64,000 nucleotides of DNA, taken from positions 124,001 to 188,000 of the forward strand of contig CALOAB010000016.1 of NCBI GenBank assembly GCA_942491185.1, in the 5' to 3' direction. The notes beneath the pieces were generated by a model. It searched no databases, had not been told where the DNA came from, and was given only the letters and a program-made list of their open reading frames with translations. Below are positions 42,641-52,017 of the stretch, in pieces (position 1 is the stretch's first letter; each line of letters starts with the position of its first letter). A program made the position numbers and the translations under genes. The DNA is from SLRI01 sp942491185 (GTDB lineage: Bacteria > Pseudomonadota > Alphaproteobacteria > Geminicoccales > Geminicoccaceae).

Positions 42641-43224
42641 CAGAACCGCTCCATGGCGGCGGCGACCTTGGCGATGAACGCTTCCCGCTTCGCCAGCGGT
42701 GCGACGTTCATGTGGTAGAGGGCGAGGTAGTCGACCGGGGCGCCGCGCGCGACGAACCAGCGTAGATAGCGCCGGATGATCTTGCGGGGCGGGTCACCGA
42801 CGAGCAGGGCCCGGGACCATGGGCGGCCATAGGTGGAGACGCCCACCACCTTCTCGATGTTCTGCAGCATCGGCCGGACGTTGGCGGGATCGGAGATATC
42901 GAACGCCACACCTGGCATGAAGAGCCGGTCGAAGAAGCCCTTGAGCATCGCCGGCGGACCGAAGCACCAAGTCGGGAACTGGACGACCAGGCCCTCGGCC
43001 GCGCGCAGGCGCTCGACATAACCTTCGAGGCCTTCCTGGTTGACGTCCTCGTCGTGGTAGGTGCGGCGGCCATGGGCCGAGAGCACGGGATCGAAGCGCT
43101 CGGCATAGAGGTCGCAGAGGTCGACCGCGTGGCCGGCGCGACCGAGGGCGGCCACCGCCTGCTCCTTGATCGCGCCATGGAAGCTTTCGGCGAGTGGATG
43201 GCAGTAGACGTAGAGCACGCGCAT
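42640..43224 (-). CDS. NAD(P)H dehydrogenase (quinone)-like flavodoxin-fold protein (paralogue)
   Basis: 194 residues, paralogue of the next gene: MRVLYVYCHPLAESFHGAI, then VVQFPTWCFGPPAMLKGFFDRL. It overlaps the RidA gene upstream and its paralogue downstream by one base each, so three genes are translated as one operon. Two related flavoproteins in tandem may act as a heteromer. Confidence 0.83.
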   Translation of the reverse strand: MRVLYVYCHPLAESFHGAIKEQAVAALGRAGHAVDLCDLYAERFDPVLSAHGRRTYHDEDVNQEGLEGYVERLRAAEGLVVQFPTWCFGPPAMLKGFFDRLFMPGVAFDISDPANVRPMLQNIEKVVGVSTYGRPWSRALLVGDPPRKIIRRYLRWFVARGAPVDYLALYHMNVAPLAKREAFIAKVAAAMERF

Positions 43225-43622
43225 CAGGCGTCGCCCACGGCCAGGGCCTCGATCTCGACCCGGAATTCCGGCATGGCCAGCGCCTTGATGAAGATCAGCG
43301 TCGAGGCCGGGGCAGGGTCGACCACCCAGGCGTCGCGGACGGCCATGTAGGCCGGGCGGTCGTCGGGCTCGATCAGGTAGGTGGTGAGCTTGACCACGTG
43401 GCGCCGGGCGAGGCCGGCCTCGGCGAGGATGGCCTCGATGTTGGCGAAGGCGATCTCCGTCTGGGTCTCGATGTCAGCGGGGATCGCGCCGTCCGCCGCG
43501 ATGCCGAGCTGGCCCGAGAGATGCAGGACGGCGGCCGGCGCGGCGACCAGCATTCCGTGGTTGTAGCGGCCGAAGGGCGCCTTGATACTGGCCGGGGTCA
43601 CGGCCCGCCGCCGATCCGTCAT
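43224..43622 (-). CDS. RidA (YjgF/Rid) family protein
   Basis: 132 residues. Rid-family features: SGQLGIAADGAIPADIETQTEIAF in the middle, TTYLIEPDDRPAYMAVRD and the C-terminal VEIEALA. The conserved Arg of imine deaminases is not evident at its usual late position (SRVEVE-type context here reads EFRVEIEAL), so deaminase activity is likely but unproven. It leads a three-gene operon with two quinone-reductase-like genes and is divergent from the creatininase gene. Confidence 0.83.
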   Translation of the reverse strand: MTDRRRAVTPASIKAPFGRYNHGMLVAAPAAVLHLSGQLGIAADGAIPADIETQTEIAFANIEAILAEAGLARRHVVKLTTYLIEPDDRPAYMAVRDAWVVDPAPASTLIFIKALAMPEFRVEIEALAVGDA

Positions 43623-43648
43623 CGCATTCTCCGAAGGAGGTCACAGTC

Positions 43649-44482
43649 TTGCCCAATCTGCCACGGCCGTACTGGCACGAGATGCGCAGCGCCGATTTCG
43701 CTGCCGTCGATCCCGAGCGCTGGGTGGCCGTGCTGCCGGTGGGCGCCATCGAGCAGCACGGGCCACATCTACCAGTGATGGTCGATGCCTGCATCAACCA
43801 GGGCATGATCGCGCGCATGCTGGAGCTGAAGCCGGCCGGGCTGCCGGCCACGGTCCTGCCGATGAGCTGGGTGGGGCGAAGCGAGGAGCATGTCGATTTC
43901 CCGGGAACGCTGACCCACACGGCCGAGACGCTCAGGCGGATGTGGTACGAGATCGGGGTGAGCGTGCGCCGGGCGGGCTTGCGCAAGCTCGTGATCCTCA
44001 ACAGCCATGGCGGGCAGATCCAGGTGATGCAGATCGTCGCCCGGCAGCTGCGGATCGACCACGACATGCTCGTGGCGTGCCTGTCCTGGGGCCAGCTCGG
44101 CCTGCCCGAGGGCCTGATCGACCCGGCGGAGCGGCAGCACGGCATCCATGCGGGCGAGCTGGAGACGGCGGTGATGCTGGCGCTTCGGCCGGATCTCGTT
44201 GTGATGGACGAGGCCAGGGATTTCGTGCCGCTCTCGAAGCGCGAGGCCAACCGCTTCCCGATCCTGATGGGGCTGGGTGCCGCGGGCTATGGCTGGCAGG
44301 CGCAGGATGTCGACGACAGTGGGGCGGCGGGCAACGCGGCGGCGGCGGACGGCGAGCGCGGCCAGCAGGTGATCGACCATGTGGCCGGCCGGCTGGTGGC
44401 CCTGCTCGACGAGGTCTCGCGCTACCCGCTGGCCAACCTCAAGGACGGGCCGGTGCCGCAGGATGTGGTGACGGGGCGATAG
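43649..44482 (+). CDS. Creatininase-family amidohydrolase
   Basis: 277 residues. Metal ligands appear in LPVGAIEQHGPHLPV, NSHGGQ and HAGELET, all creatininase-family landmarks. Members open cyclic amides (creatinine, formamidopyrimidines and others). The start is TTG 43649: GAAGGAGG ends eight bases before it and no ATG fits. It lies 26 bp from the divergent RidA operon; the shared spacer suggests joint control. Confidence 0.85.
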   Translation: MPNLPRPYWHEMRSADFAAVDPERWVAVLPVGAIEQHGPHLPVMVDACINQGMIARMLELKPAGLPATVLPMSWVGRSEEHVDFPGTLTHTAETLRRMWYEIGVSVRRAGLRKLVILNSHGGQIQVMQIVARQLRIDHDMLVACLSWGQLGLPEGLIDPAERQHGIHAGELETAVMLALRPDLVVMDEARDFVPLSKREANRFPILMGLGAAGYGWQAQDVDDSGAAGNAAAADGERGQQVIDHVAGRLVALLDEVSRYPLANLKDGPVPQDVVTGR

Positions 44483-44524
44483 GCGAGCGTGCACTGAGCC
44501 CTGATTTGCGCTATGTTCGTGACC

Positions 44525-44749
44525 ATGAAGATTGTCGAGAAAACCCTTCCGGCCAGCGAGTTGCCGGCCGCATGGCAACGCGAGGGAGAGTTCGCGCCCA
44601 CCGACCGGGTGCGGGTGCGGATCGAGCCCGAGGACCGTGAGCTGGCCGAGGCAGCGACGCTGATCGAGACGATGAAAATCGTCGGTCGGCGCGCGCGCGT
44701 GCGCGGCCTGACGCCGGCGAAGCTCGACCAGATCCTGAAGGAGACATGA
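44525..44749 (+). CDS. Antitoxin-like protein of a PIN toxin pair
   Basis: 74 residues from ATG 44525 (MKIVEKTLPASELPAAWQ). Small, charged, with a C-terminal LTPAKLDQILKE segment; the position directly before a PIN-domain frame identifies it as the partner antitoxin. The stop TGA overlaps an ATG (ATGA at 44746-44749), the normal start of the toxin. Confidence 0.65.
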   Translation: MKIVEKTLPASELPAAWQREGEFAPTDRVRVRIEPEDRELAEAATLIETMKIVGRRARVRGLTPAKLDQILKET

Positions 44750-45167
44750 CGTTCGCGTCGTCATCGACACGAATGTCTTCGTCAGCGCGCTAGCCTTCGA
44801 GGATTCGTTGCCGTTCCAAGCCGTCGAGCTGGCCTTTTCCGGCGGAACCATTCTCGTCAGCCCCACCACGCTTGCCGAGCTCGACAGCGTGCTCAAGCGG
44901 CCAAAGCTGGCCCGGTATTTCAGCTCGAAAGATGTCGAGGCCATTATCGAGCGCTTGGTCAAGGAGGGCGAGCTCATGGCGGCCGGCGAGCGGCGGAGGC
45001 TATCGCGCGACCCGAAGGATGATTCGTTCATCGAGCTTGCCATTGACGGCAATGCTGACTTCCTCGTCACGGGCGACCAAGATTTGCTCGTGCTGCAGCG
45101 AGTAGGCCGCACCCGGATCGTGACTCCAGCGATGTTTGTCGAGCTCAACACCTCGTCGGTCACCTGA
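44746..45167 (+). pseudogene. PIN-domain toxin lacking a usable start
   Basis: The frame reads RVVIDTNVFVSALAFE, TLAELDSVLKRPK, LSRDPKDDSFIELAIDG and LVTGDQDLLVL, so all four PIN acidic residues are present. No ATG, GTG or TTG begins this frame before the first motif: the coupled ATG 44746 is out of phase by one base, and its own frame ends after about 16 codons. Either one base was lost in the first codons or an unusual start is used. In-frame TTG 44808 would miss the first catalytic Asp. Confidence 0.65.
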
Positions 45168-45170
45168 CCT

Positions 45171-46531
45171 TCACCCCGAGAACGTGAAGAAGCCCTTGGC
45201 CTTGGTCATCTGCTCCGGGTCGTCGAAGCTCAGCATCTTGCCCGGATTGAGCAGGTTCTTGGGGTCGACCGGCGCTTGAAGGCCAATTGCGCCTCGTCGA
45301 CGTCCTTGCGGCCCATCTCCTCCAGCGTGAAGACGTGCGGGTTGAAGATCGGACAGCCGTGCTCCTGGTGGTGGCGGATGATCTCGAACAGCCGCTCCTC
45401 GGTGGTGAAGCGGACCAGCGGCAGGCCGGAGCAGCCGAGCACGCCGCGCATGCGGATGAACTCGATGTGGGCTGGCACCTCGTCGCCGAAGGTCCGCCAC
45501 ATCGCCTCGACGCGCTCGAGGTGGGTCGGTGGCGGGTAGGCGACCTGGAGGTAGGTCAGCGTGCGGTCGTGCTTCAGCGATTGCAGCGTGGTGTGGTTCC
45601 AGGCGTATTCGTAGAGCTTCGTCCTGGCCTCGGCGCTGCGTTGCTCGCGGACGATCCGGCCGCCAGCCGCCTGGATCAGCTGGCGGGTCACCGGGGCGGC
45701 GAAGTCGGCGACCATCAAGAGGAGCGTGCTGGCGCTCGCGTCGACGAGGCCCGGGAAGAGGTACTGGCCGGGCACGGGTGCTGCGATGGCGGTCACCAGC
45801 TTCTTGGTGATGGCGTCCTCGTGCGCGATGGTGTTGCCGAGCCGGGCTGCGGCCATGAAATCGTCCATGGCGACGATCAGCTCGATCCAGTCGTAGGCTG
45901 GGGCCAGCGGCAGCTCTACCTCGGTGATCACGCCGCATGTGCCGAAGCAATGCATGGCCAGGTGGACATCGAGGCCGGTGAGCTCGATCGCCCGAGGCTC
46001 GGCCTCCATCGTCATCAGCCGGAGCTTGTGGACAGCACCCCGGTCGCGAAGCGTGCCCCAGGTGACCGAGCCGACCCCGCCGGAGCCGCCGGCGACGAAG
46101 CCGCCGATCGTCGCCAGCTCATGGGTCGAGGGATGAAAGCGCAGCTCCAAACCACTGGGCCGCAGCGCCTTGTCGATATCGCGCAGCACTGCACCCGCCG
46201 CAAAGCGACCGACCGAGCCCTCGACGTGCAGCACCTGGTTCATGGCCGAGAGGTCGAGGACGATGCCACCCTTGAGCGGCATGGCCTGGCCGTAATTGCC
46301 GGTGCCAGCGCCGCGCACGGTGACGGGCGTGTCGGTGGCGAAGGCGTGCGCCAGGACCTGGGCGATCTCGGCCTCGCTCTTGGGCGTGACCACCATGTCG
46401 GCGGTGACGTGGTCGAGCCGACGCTTGAGGACCGGGCTGTACCAGTAGAAGTCACGGCTGCGGCGGCGGACCTTCTGCGGCTGGGTCTCGACGTCGAGGC
46501 CGTCGAGCGCCGGTGGCAGGGACGCCGTCAT
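45171..46531 (-). pseudogene. FAD-binding (PCMH-type) oxidase, frameshifted near the C-terminus
   Basis: An FAD-linked oxidase of about 453 residues: TVRGAGTGNYGQAMPLKGG (FAD-binding P-loop), HPSTHELATIGGFVAGGSGGVGS and the C-terminal FNPHVFTLEEMGRKDVDE. After LAFK the frame is lost; one base earlier the other frame continues APVDPKNLLNPGKMLSFDD, as in the paralogue. A single missing G near 45280 explains it (1361+1=454 codons). It may be a real mutation or a sequencing error. Its ATG overlaps the stop of the paralogous upstream gene (ATGA). Confidence 0.75.
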
Positions 46532-47907
46532 TTGTCGTAGAGAAAGCGGCGGTCGGCGCTCTCGTCGTAGTCGGGGTTGTCCCAGCCGATCATCTTGCCG
46601 GGATTGAGCAGGCCCAGCGGATCGGCTTCCTTCTTGAAGTCGAGCTGGGTGCGGTCGACCCGCTTCATGCCGCCGCCTTCCAGCGTGTATTCATGCGGGT
46701 TGAAGATCGGGCAGCCGCTCTGGTTGTGGTGATCGATGATCTCCAGCAGCCGCTCGTCGGTCGAGTAGCGAACCAGCTGTAGCCCGAAACAGGTGATCTC
46801 GCCGTCGAAACGAACGAACTCGAGGTGGATCGGCACCTCGTCGCCGAAGTGGCGATGCATCGCCTCGACCTTCTCCAGGTGGCTCGGCGGCGGGTAGAGC
46901 GTCTGCAGGTAGGTGATCGTCCGGTCGTATTTGAGCGCGTGCAGCGTGGTGTGGTTCCAGGTCATCTCGAAGACCGGGATGTCGCTGCCATTGGCCTCGT
47001 CGGCAAAGCGCTGCAGCGCGATGCGGCCGTCGCTCGCAGCGGCGAGGCTCGCAAACGCGTCCATGGCGTGCTCGGCGATCATCAAGATGACCATGCTCTC
47101 GGATCGGCCAATGAGGTCGGGGCGAAGGTATTCGTGCCCGACCGGTGCCGCGATGACGCTCACCAGCTTCTTCAGGAGCGCGTCCTGGCGGCCGATGGCG
47201 TTGGCGAAGCGGGCCGCGTCCATGAAGTGGTTGAAGGCCATGATGACCTCGCACCAGCGATAGGCGGGTGCCAGCGGCACGACCAGCTCGGTGATGATGC
47301 CGTTGGTGCCGTAGGCGTGGTTCACCTTCTGGATGTCGGCGCCGCGCAGCTCGAGGATACGCGGCTCGGCCTCCATGGTGACGACGCGGGTCTCGATGAT
47401 GTTGCCCGGGTCGCGCAGCATGCCCCAGGTGATCGAGCCGATGCCCGATGAGCCACCGGCGATGTAGCCACCGATCGTGCCGGTCTTGTGGGTCGAGGGG
47501 TGAAGGCGAAGCTCCTGGTGGCTCTGCGACTGGCACTGGGCATCGATCTCGGCGAGCTTGGCGCCGGCCTCGGCGCGGACCCAGCCGAGGCCCACCTCCT
47601 TGACGCGGTTCATCTCCGAGAGATCGAGGACGACACCGCCCTCGAGCGGCATCGCCTGGCCGTAATTGCCGGTGCCGCCGCCGCGGACGGTGACGGGCAC
47701 CTTGTGGCGATGGCAGGCGGCGACGATGGCCACCACCTCGGCTTCGTCCTGCGGCGTCACCACCGCGTCGGCGGTGACGTGGTCGAGCTGGCGCTTGAGG
47801 ATCGGGCTGTACCAGTAGAAGTCACGGCTGCGCTTGCGGACCTTCTGCGGCTGGGTCTCGACGGCGATGTCGCCCAGCTCCCCCAGCAATGCGGCAACGT
47901 CGCTCAT
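46528..47907 (-). CDS. FAD-binding (PCMH-type) oxidoreductase
   Basis: 459 residues, intact paralogue of the next gene. FAD loop TVRGGGTGNYGQAMPLEGG, HPSTHKTGTIGGYIAGGSSGIGS, and the C-terminal DPLGLLNPGKMIGWDNP. Family members include glycolate- and lactate-type oxidases. It lies 30 bp downstream of the deaminase gene and overlaps the next oxidase by 4 bp, so all three should be co-transcribed. Confidence 0.83.
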   Translation of the reverse strand: MSDVAALLGELGDIAVETQPQKVRKRSRDFYWYSPILKRQLDHVTADAVVTPQDEAEVVAIVAACHRHKVPVTVRGGGTGNYGQAMPLEGGVVLDLSEMNRVKEVGLGWVRAEAGAKLAEIDAQCQSQSHQELRLHPSTHKTGTIGGYIAGGSSGIGSITWGMLRDPGNIIETRVVTMEAEPRILELRGADIQKVNHAYGTNGIITELVVPLAPAYRWCEVIMAFNHFMDAARFANAIGRQDALLKKLVSVIAAPVGHEYLRPDLIGRSESMVILMIAEHAMDAFASLAAASDGRIALQRFADEANGSDIPVFEMTWNHTTLHALKYDRTITYLQTLYPPPSHLEKVEAMHRHFGDEVPIHLEFVRFDGEITCFGLQLVRYSTDERLLEIIDHHNQSGCPIFNPHEYTLEGGGMKRVDRTQLDFKKEADPLGLLNPGKMIGWDNPDYDESADRRFLYDK

Positions 47908-47937
47908 GGCAGTCTCCGGCCCCAGCGGGCGTCTTGG

Positions 47938-49236
47938 TCAGGAAAAGAGAGGGTCGAGCTCGGCGTAGTCCGGTGGCGTCGTGTCGATCGGCCGCCCCTG
48001 CCGAAGCACGGTCCGCCGGCTCTGCGGGCGGGACAACACCTCGCTGTAGCGTCGTCCCTCGAGGACGACGAGGTCTGCCGCGGCGCCTTGCTCGATCATG
48101 CCGCAGCCGGGGAGTCCCATGATGGTCGCAGGCGCTGCAGCCACCAGCGCCGGCCAGTCGCCGATCGGGTGGTCGAGGTGCATGATCCGCACGGCCTCGC
48201 GGAAGACCTCGACGAGGTCGAGATCACCGTAGGCGTAGAACGGATCGCGCGTATTGTCCGAGGCAATCGCCACAGGGATTCCGCGGGCGCGCAGCTCGTG
48301 GAGCAGGGTGACGCCCCGCCAACGGGGGGTTCGATCGGCGTGGCGGTCCTGCAGGTACATGTTGCACATCGGCAGCGAGACGATGGCGATCCTCGCCTCG
48401 GCCAGGAGGTCGAGCACCTGGGCCACGTAGTCGGCGGGCTGGACGGCGAGCGAGCAGCAGTGGCCGCAGGTGACCTTGCCGGCATAGCCGGTCCTGAGCG
48501 CTGCCCGTGCTACCGCCTCGAGCGTTCGCGACGCCGGATCCTCTGTCTCGTCGACATGCAGGTCGCAATCCAGGTCGCGGGCGCCGGCAAGCTCGAAGAA
48601 CTGGTCGAGCTTGGCGTCCAGATCTTGGGCCATCAGCGGCACGAGGCCCATCAATCCCTGGTGCTCGGCCACTGTGTCGGCGAGGCGGTTGGGCGCATCG
48701 CCCGCGAAGTCGAGCGACGAGATCAGGCTCACGGCCTGCAGCTCGATCCGGCCAGCCCACTGCGCGCGCAACTCGGCGAAGACGGGCCAGGAGATCGTCT
48801 CCTGTGGCGGGATGGAGTCGAGGTGGGTGCGGATGGCCTTGGTGCCGTGCGCGTAGGCGCAGCGGAGCGAGAAGTCCATGCGTGCCCGGACGTCCGCCGC
48901 CTGCCAGTTCGCCCTGCGGTCTGCCCCGACGGTCTCGAGCGCGCCCATGAAGCTGCCGTCAGGGTTGGCGGCGCGGGGCCAGATGTGGCCCTTGTCAATA
49001 TGGGTGTGCATGTCCACGGGCGAGGGCCAGACCATGCGGCCGGCAAGCTCGACGGTACCTGGTTCGGGAGCCGTGCTGCGCGCCGGCAATAGTTCTGCGA
49101 TCCGGCCTGCCTCGACGCGGAGGTCCAGTCGGACGCAGCCGTCGCTGTCGCTGCCCTGGTCGCTGCCCGTCACCATGACGCCTGGCACGGTGGCATCGAC
49201 GAGCGTGTAGCTGCCGGTTGATGGGACGCTCAGCAC
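47938..49236 (-). CDS. Cytosine deaminase-like amidohydrolase
   Basis: 432 residues. Metal-dependent amidohydrolase with DMHTHIDKGH (HxH), DLHVDETED, CGHCCSL and SDNTRDPFYAYGDLDLVEV, the CodA-type set of His and Asp ligands. GTG 49236 is chosen because GGGAG lies just upstream at the permease stop; the longer frame to 49275 would overlap the permease gene. The tight link to an ABC importer suggests the imported compound is a cyclic amine or pyrimidine-like substrate. Confidence 0.82.
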   Translation of the reverse strand: MLSVPSTGSYTLVDATVPGVMVTGSDQGSDSDGCVRLDLRVEAGRIAELLPARSTAPEPGTVELAGRMVWPSPVDMHTHIDKGHIWPRAANPDGSFMGALETVGADRRANWQAADVRARMDFSLRCAYAHGTKAIRTHLDSIPPQETISWPVFAELRAQWAGRIELQAVSLISSLDFAGDAPNRLADTVAEHQGLMGLVPLMAQDLDAKLDQFFELAGARDLDCDLHVDETEDPASRTLEAVARAALRTGYAGKVTCGHCCSLAVQPADYVAQVLDLLAEARIAIVSLPMCNMYLQDRHADRTPRWRGVTLLHELRARGIPVAIASDNTRDPFYAYGDLDLVEVFREAVRIMHLDHPIGDWPALVAAAPATIMGLPGCGMIEQGAAADLVVLEGRRYSEVLSRPQSRRTVLRQGRPIDTTPPDYAELDPLFS

Positions 49237-49241
49237 GGCGC

Positions 49242-50105
49242 TCAATTCTCCCGCTTCAAGGCGCTCTCGTGCCACTTCCTGAGCATCAGGTGGGAAAGAA
49301 GCGAGAAGGCGAAGAAGATGAGGATGCCGGAGACCGAGATCAGGATCAACGAAGCGAACATGCGTGGAATATTGAGCCGATAACTGGCCTCGAGAATGCG
49401 GTAGGCGAGGCCCGAGCCGGTGCCGGCGGTGCCGGCCGCGAACTCGGCGACGATGGCGCCGATCAGGGCCAGGCCGCCGGCGATCTTCAGCCCGCCCAGG
49501 AAGTACGGCATGGCCGAGGGCAGCCGCAGGTAGCGCAGCATCTGCCAGCGATTGGCGCCGTAGAGCTGGAACAGATTGACGAGGTTATGGTCGGCGCTGT
49601 TCAGCCCGAGCGTGGTGTTGGAGAGGATCGGGAAAAAGGCCACGATCCAGGCACAGAGCAGGAGTGCCGCGTAGGTGCTAGGCACATAGATCAAGATGAG
49701 CGGGGCGATGGCGATGATCGGCGTCACCTGGGCGATCACCGCGAACGGAAAGAGCGAGAGCTCGACCCATTTCGAGAGCGTGAAGAGGACGGCGAGCCCG
49801 ACGCCGCCGATGATCGCGATGGCCAGTGCGGAGAAGGTGATCTTCAGGGTCACCAGCAGGGATGGATAGAGGGTGTGCCAATCGGTGAAGAGCGTCTTGA
49901 TGACCAGAATAGGGCCCGGGAGAATGTAATGCGGGGTCTCGTTCCACCAGACGCCGATCTCCCAGATGCCTAGCACGAGCAGGATCAGGCCGAGCGGCAT
50001 TGCCCAACGGAGCACGCGCTCGCGGCGATCGGATTGTGCGGCCGCCTCGGCAATCGCCTCGTCCTGCAGGCCGATGACCCGATCGTCCTCGATCATCGTC
50101 GACAT
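49242..50105 (-). CDS. ABC transporter permease (NMT1/SsuC type)
   Basis: 287 residues. Six or so membrane segments (MPLGLILLVLGIWEIGVWW; VTLKITFSALAIAIIGGVGLAVL) and the permease-ATPase coupling loop (LYGANRWQMLRYLRLPSAMPYFLGGLK). ATG 50105 touches the stop of the ATPase gene by one base. Confidence 0.88.
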   Translation of the reverse strand: MSTMIEDDRVIGLQDEAIAEAAAQSDRRERVLRWAMPLGLILLVLGIWEIGVWWNETPHYILPGPILVIKTLFTDWHTLYPSLLVTLKITFSALAIAIIGGVGLAVLFTLSKWVELSLFPFAVIAQVTPIIAIAPLILIYVPSTYAALLLCAWIVAFFPILSNTTLGLNSADHNLVNLFQLYGANRWQMLRYLRLPSAMPYFLGGLKIAGGLALIGAIVAEFAAGTAGTGSGLAYRILEASYRLNIPRMFASLILISVSGILIFFAFSLLSHLMLRKWHESALKREN

Positions 50106-50905
50106 CAGGTGTCCCCCATGGCGCAGTGCAACGCGGCCGACGCCTCGCGACAATAGGCGTTGTAGGGCTCGGACATGCGGAAGGCCTCGTCGCGCGGGTA
50201 GGGCGCGTCGATCTCGATCTCGTCCACGATCCGCCCGGGGCGTGCTGCCATGACGACGATCCTGGATGAGAGAAAGACCGATTCGTAGACGCTGTGGGTG
50301 ACGAAGACGACGGTCCAGCCCTGGCCCTCCCAGAGCTGCAGCAGATCGTTGTTGAGCCTGATCCGGGTGATCTCGTCGAGGGCGGCGAACGGCTCGTCCA
50401 TCAACAGGAGCTTGGGCTTGGTGACGAGTGCCCGGGCGATGGAGACGCGCATCTTCATGCCGCCCGAGAGCTCGCGCGGATAGGCTTTGTGGAAGTCCTG
50501 GAGGCCGACCATCGAGAGCGCGTCCTCGACCCGGTCCTTGACCTGTCGGCGACCCTGGCCCTGCAGCTTCAAGGGCAGGTGCACGTTGTCGAAGACGGAG
50601 GCCCAAGGCATCAAGGTCGGCTCCTGGAAGACGAAGCCGACATCACCCACATGCTCGCCTTCGGGCCAGATCAGCCGCCCCGTGCTGACCCCACCGAGGC
50701 CAGCGATGATCCGAAGCGCCGTGCTCTTGCCGCAGCCCGACGGGCCGAGCAGGCTCAAGAACTCGTGCCGGCCGACGCCCAGATTGAGGTTCTGCAGCGC
50801 CACCGTGCCGTTGGAGAAGGTCTTGGAGACGCCCCGCAGCTCGAGCAACCGGCCGCCGGGGGCGGCCGGTTGCGCCGCAGCGGCCGGGACGGCGGGCGCC
50901 ATCAC
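50105..50905 (-). CDS. ABC transporter ATPase (nitrate/taurine/thiamine-precursor type)
   Basis: 266 residues. Walker A GPSGCGKST near residue 54, Q-loop FVFQEPTLMPWASV, signature LSGGMKMRVSIARAL near 160, Walker B KLLLMDEPFAALDE and the switch His in FVTHSVYE. Overlaps the binding-protein gene by 4 bp and the permease gene by 1 bp. Confidence 0.9.
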   Translation of the reverse strand: MMAPAVPAAAAQPAAPGGRLLELRGVSKTFSNGTVALQNLNLGVGRHEFLSLLGPSGCGKSTALRIIAGLGGVSTGRLIWPEGEHVGDVGFVFQEPTLMPWASVFDNVHLPLKLQGQGRRQVKDRVEDALSMVGLQDFHKAYPRELSGGMKMRVSIARALVTKPKLLLMDEPFAALDEITRIRLNNDLLQLWEGQGWTVVFVTHSVYESVFLSSRIVVMAARPGRIVDEIEIDAPYPRDEAFRMSEPYNAYCREASAALHCAMGDT

Positions 50906-51930
50906 CCGCCGTTCAGCTCCTTCTTCATCTCCAGGCCCACACCCTTGTCGACGAAGTCGAGCGTGTAGGCGCGGCTGAGGTCGAGATCCTCGGGGAATAG
51001 GCCGGCCTCGACCGTCAGATCGAAGAATCCCTGCCAGCGCTCGTCGGTCATCGCACCGATGCCAAGCGTCTCGGCATCGCCGGAATCGGCAATACCGTAT
51101 TCCTTCAGCTTGCCGATCGAGTAGGCGATCTGCTCCTCTGTCATGTCCGGATTGTCGGCCATGATCAGCTCGTTGCCGGGCGTCGGATCACCGTAGAGAT
51201 AGCTGTACCAGCCGAGGATCGTCGCATCGACGAAGCGCTGGACCAGATCGGGGTTCTCCTCGACCAGCGCCCAGCTCGTCTCAATCGTCGTCGAGTAGGT
51301 GTCGTAGCCGGAATCCGCCAGGAGGAAGACCTTGGGCTCGAAGCCGCCCTCGCGGGCGATGGCGAACGGTTCCGAGCTCAGATAGCCCTGCTGGGCAATG
51401 CCCGGATCGGCAATGAACGGCCCGGAGTTGAACGTGTAGGGGCGGATCTGGTCGTCGGTGAACCCGTAGGCGATCTTCAGCCATTCCCAATAAGTGGTCC
51501 TGGCACCCGTCGAAATCAGGACCGGCATGCCCTGCATGTCGTCCAGCGTCTCGATCCCCTGGTCGGGGTGGACCATGAGAATCTGCGGGTCTTTCTGGAA
51601 GATCGCCGCCACGGCGACCATCGGCACGTCGTTTTGCACGTAGTTCAGCGCGCTGAAGATGTTGGAGCCCATGTTGAAGTCGATCTGCCCCGCTGCCAGC
51701 AGCTGCGGGTGGTTGACCTGCGGCCCACCCGGCCGGATGGTCACGTCGAGACCGTGCTCCTCGTAGATGCCGGTGGCGACCGCCTGGTAATAGCCGCCAT
51801 GCTCGGCCTGTGCCTTCCAGTTGGTGCCGAAGGTCACCTCGTCGAGATCCTGCGCCACGGCGCCGAAAGCGATCAGGCCGCTCGCGAGCGTGCCGATGGC
51901 GGTGCTGCTAAGCCACGTCTGGGAGCTCAT
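50902..51930 (-). CDS. ABC transporter substrate-binding protein (NMT1/ThiY type)
   Basis: 342 residues. N-terminal signal peptide (hydrophobic core IGTLASGLIAFGAVAQ), then the NMT1/THI5-like layout: TFGTNWKAQAEHGGYYQAVATGIYEEHGLDV, shown as two landmarks, and IRPGGPQVNHPQLLAAGQIDF. This subgroup binds pyrimidine precursors of thiamine or similar small rings. It leads the operon binding protein-ATPase-permease-deaminase-oxidase-oxidase. Confidence 0.85.
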   Translation of the reverse strand: MSSQTWLSSTAIGTLASGLIAFGAVAQDLDEVTFGTNWKAQAEHGGYYQAVATGIYEEHGLDVTIRPGGPQVNHPQLLAAGQIDFNMGSNIFSALNYVQNDVPMVAVAAIFQKDPQILMVHPDQGIETLDDMQGMPVLISTGARTTYWEWLKIAYGFTDDQIRPYTFNSGPFIADPGIAQQGYLSSEPFAIAREGGFEPKVFLLADSGYDTYSTTIETSWALVEENPDLVQRFVDATILGWYSYLYGDPTPGNELIMADNPDMTEEQIAYSIGKLKEYGIADSGDAETLGIGAMTDERWQGFFDLTVEAGLFPEDLDLSRAYTLDFVDKGVGLEMKKELNGG

Positions 51931-52017
51931 CCTGGTGCGTTCCTCTTGCTCGTTGCGCCGCCTTTTGGCCGGCAGATCAGTCGACCACCAGCAGCAACAA
52001 GCGTGCCACCACTCGGC

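Noticed and set aside
47488..49092. 534-residue plus-strand open frame
   Set aside because: It is the antisense of the FAD oxidase and deaminase genes; Arg/Gly/Val-rich with no motif, as expected of GC-rich shadow frames.
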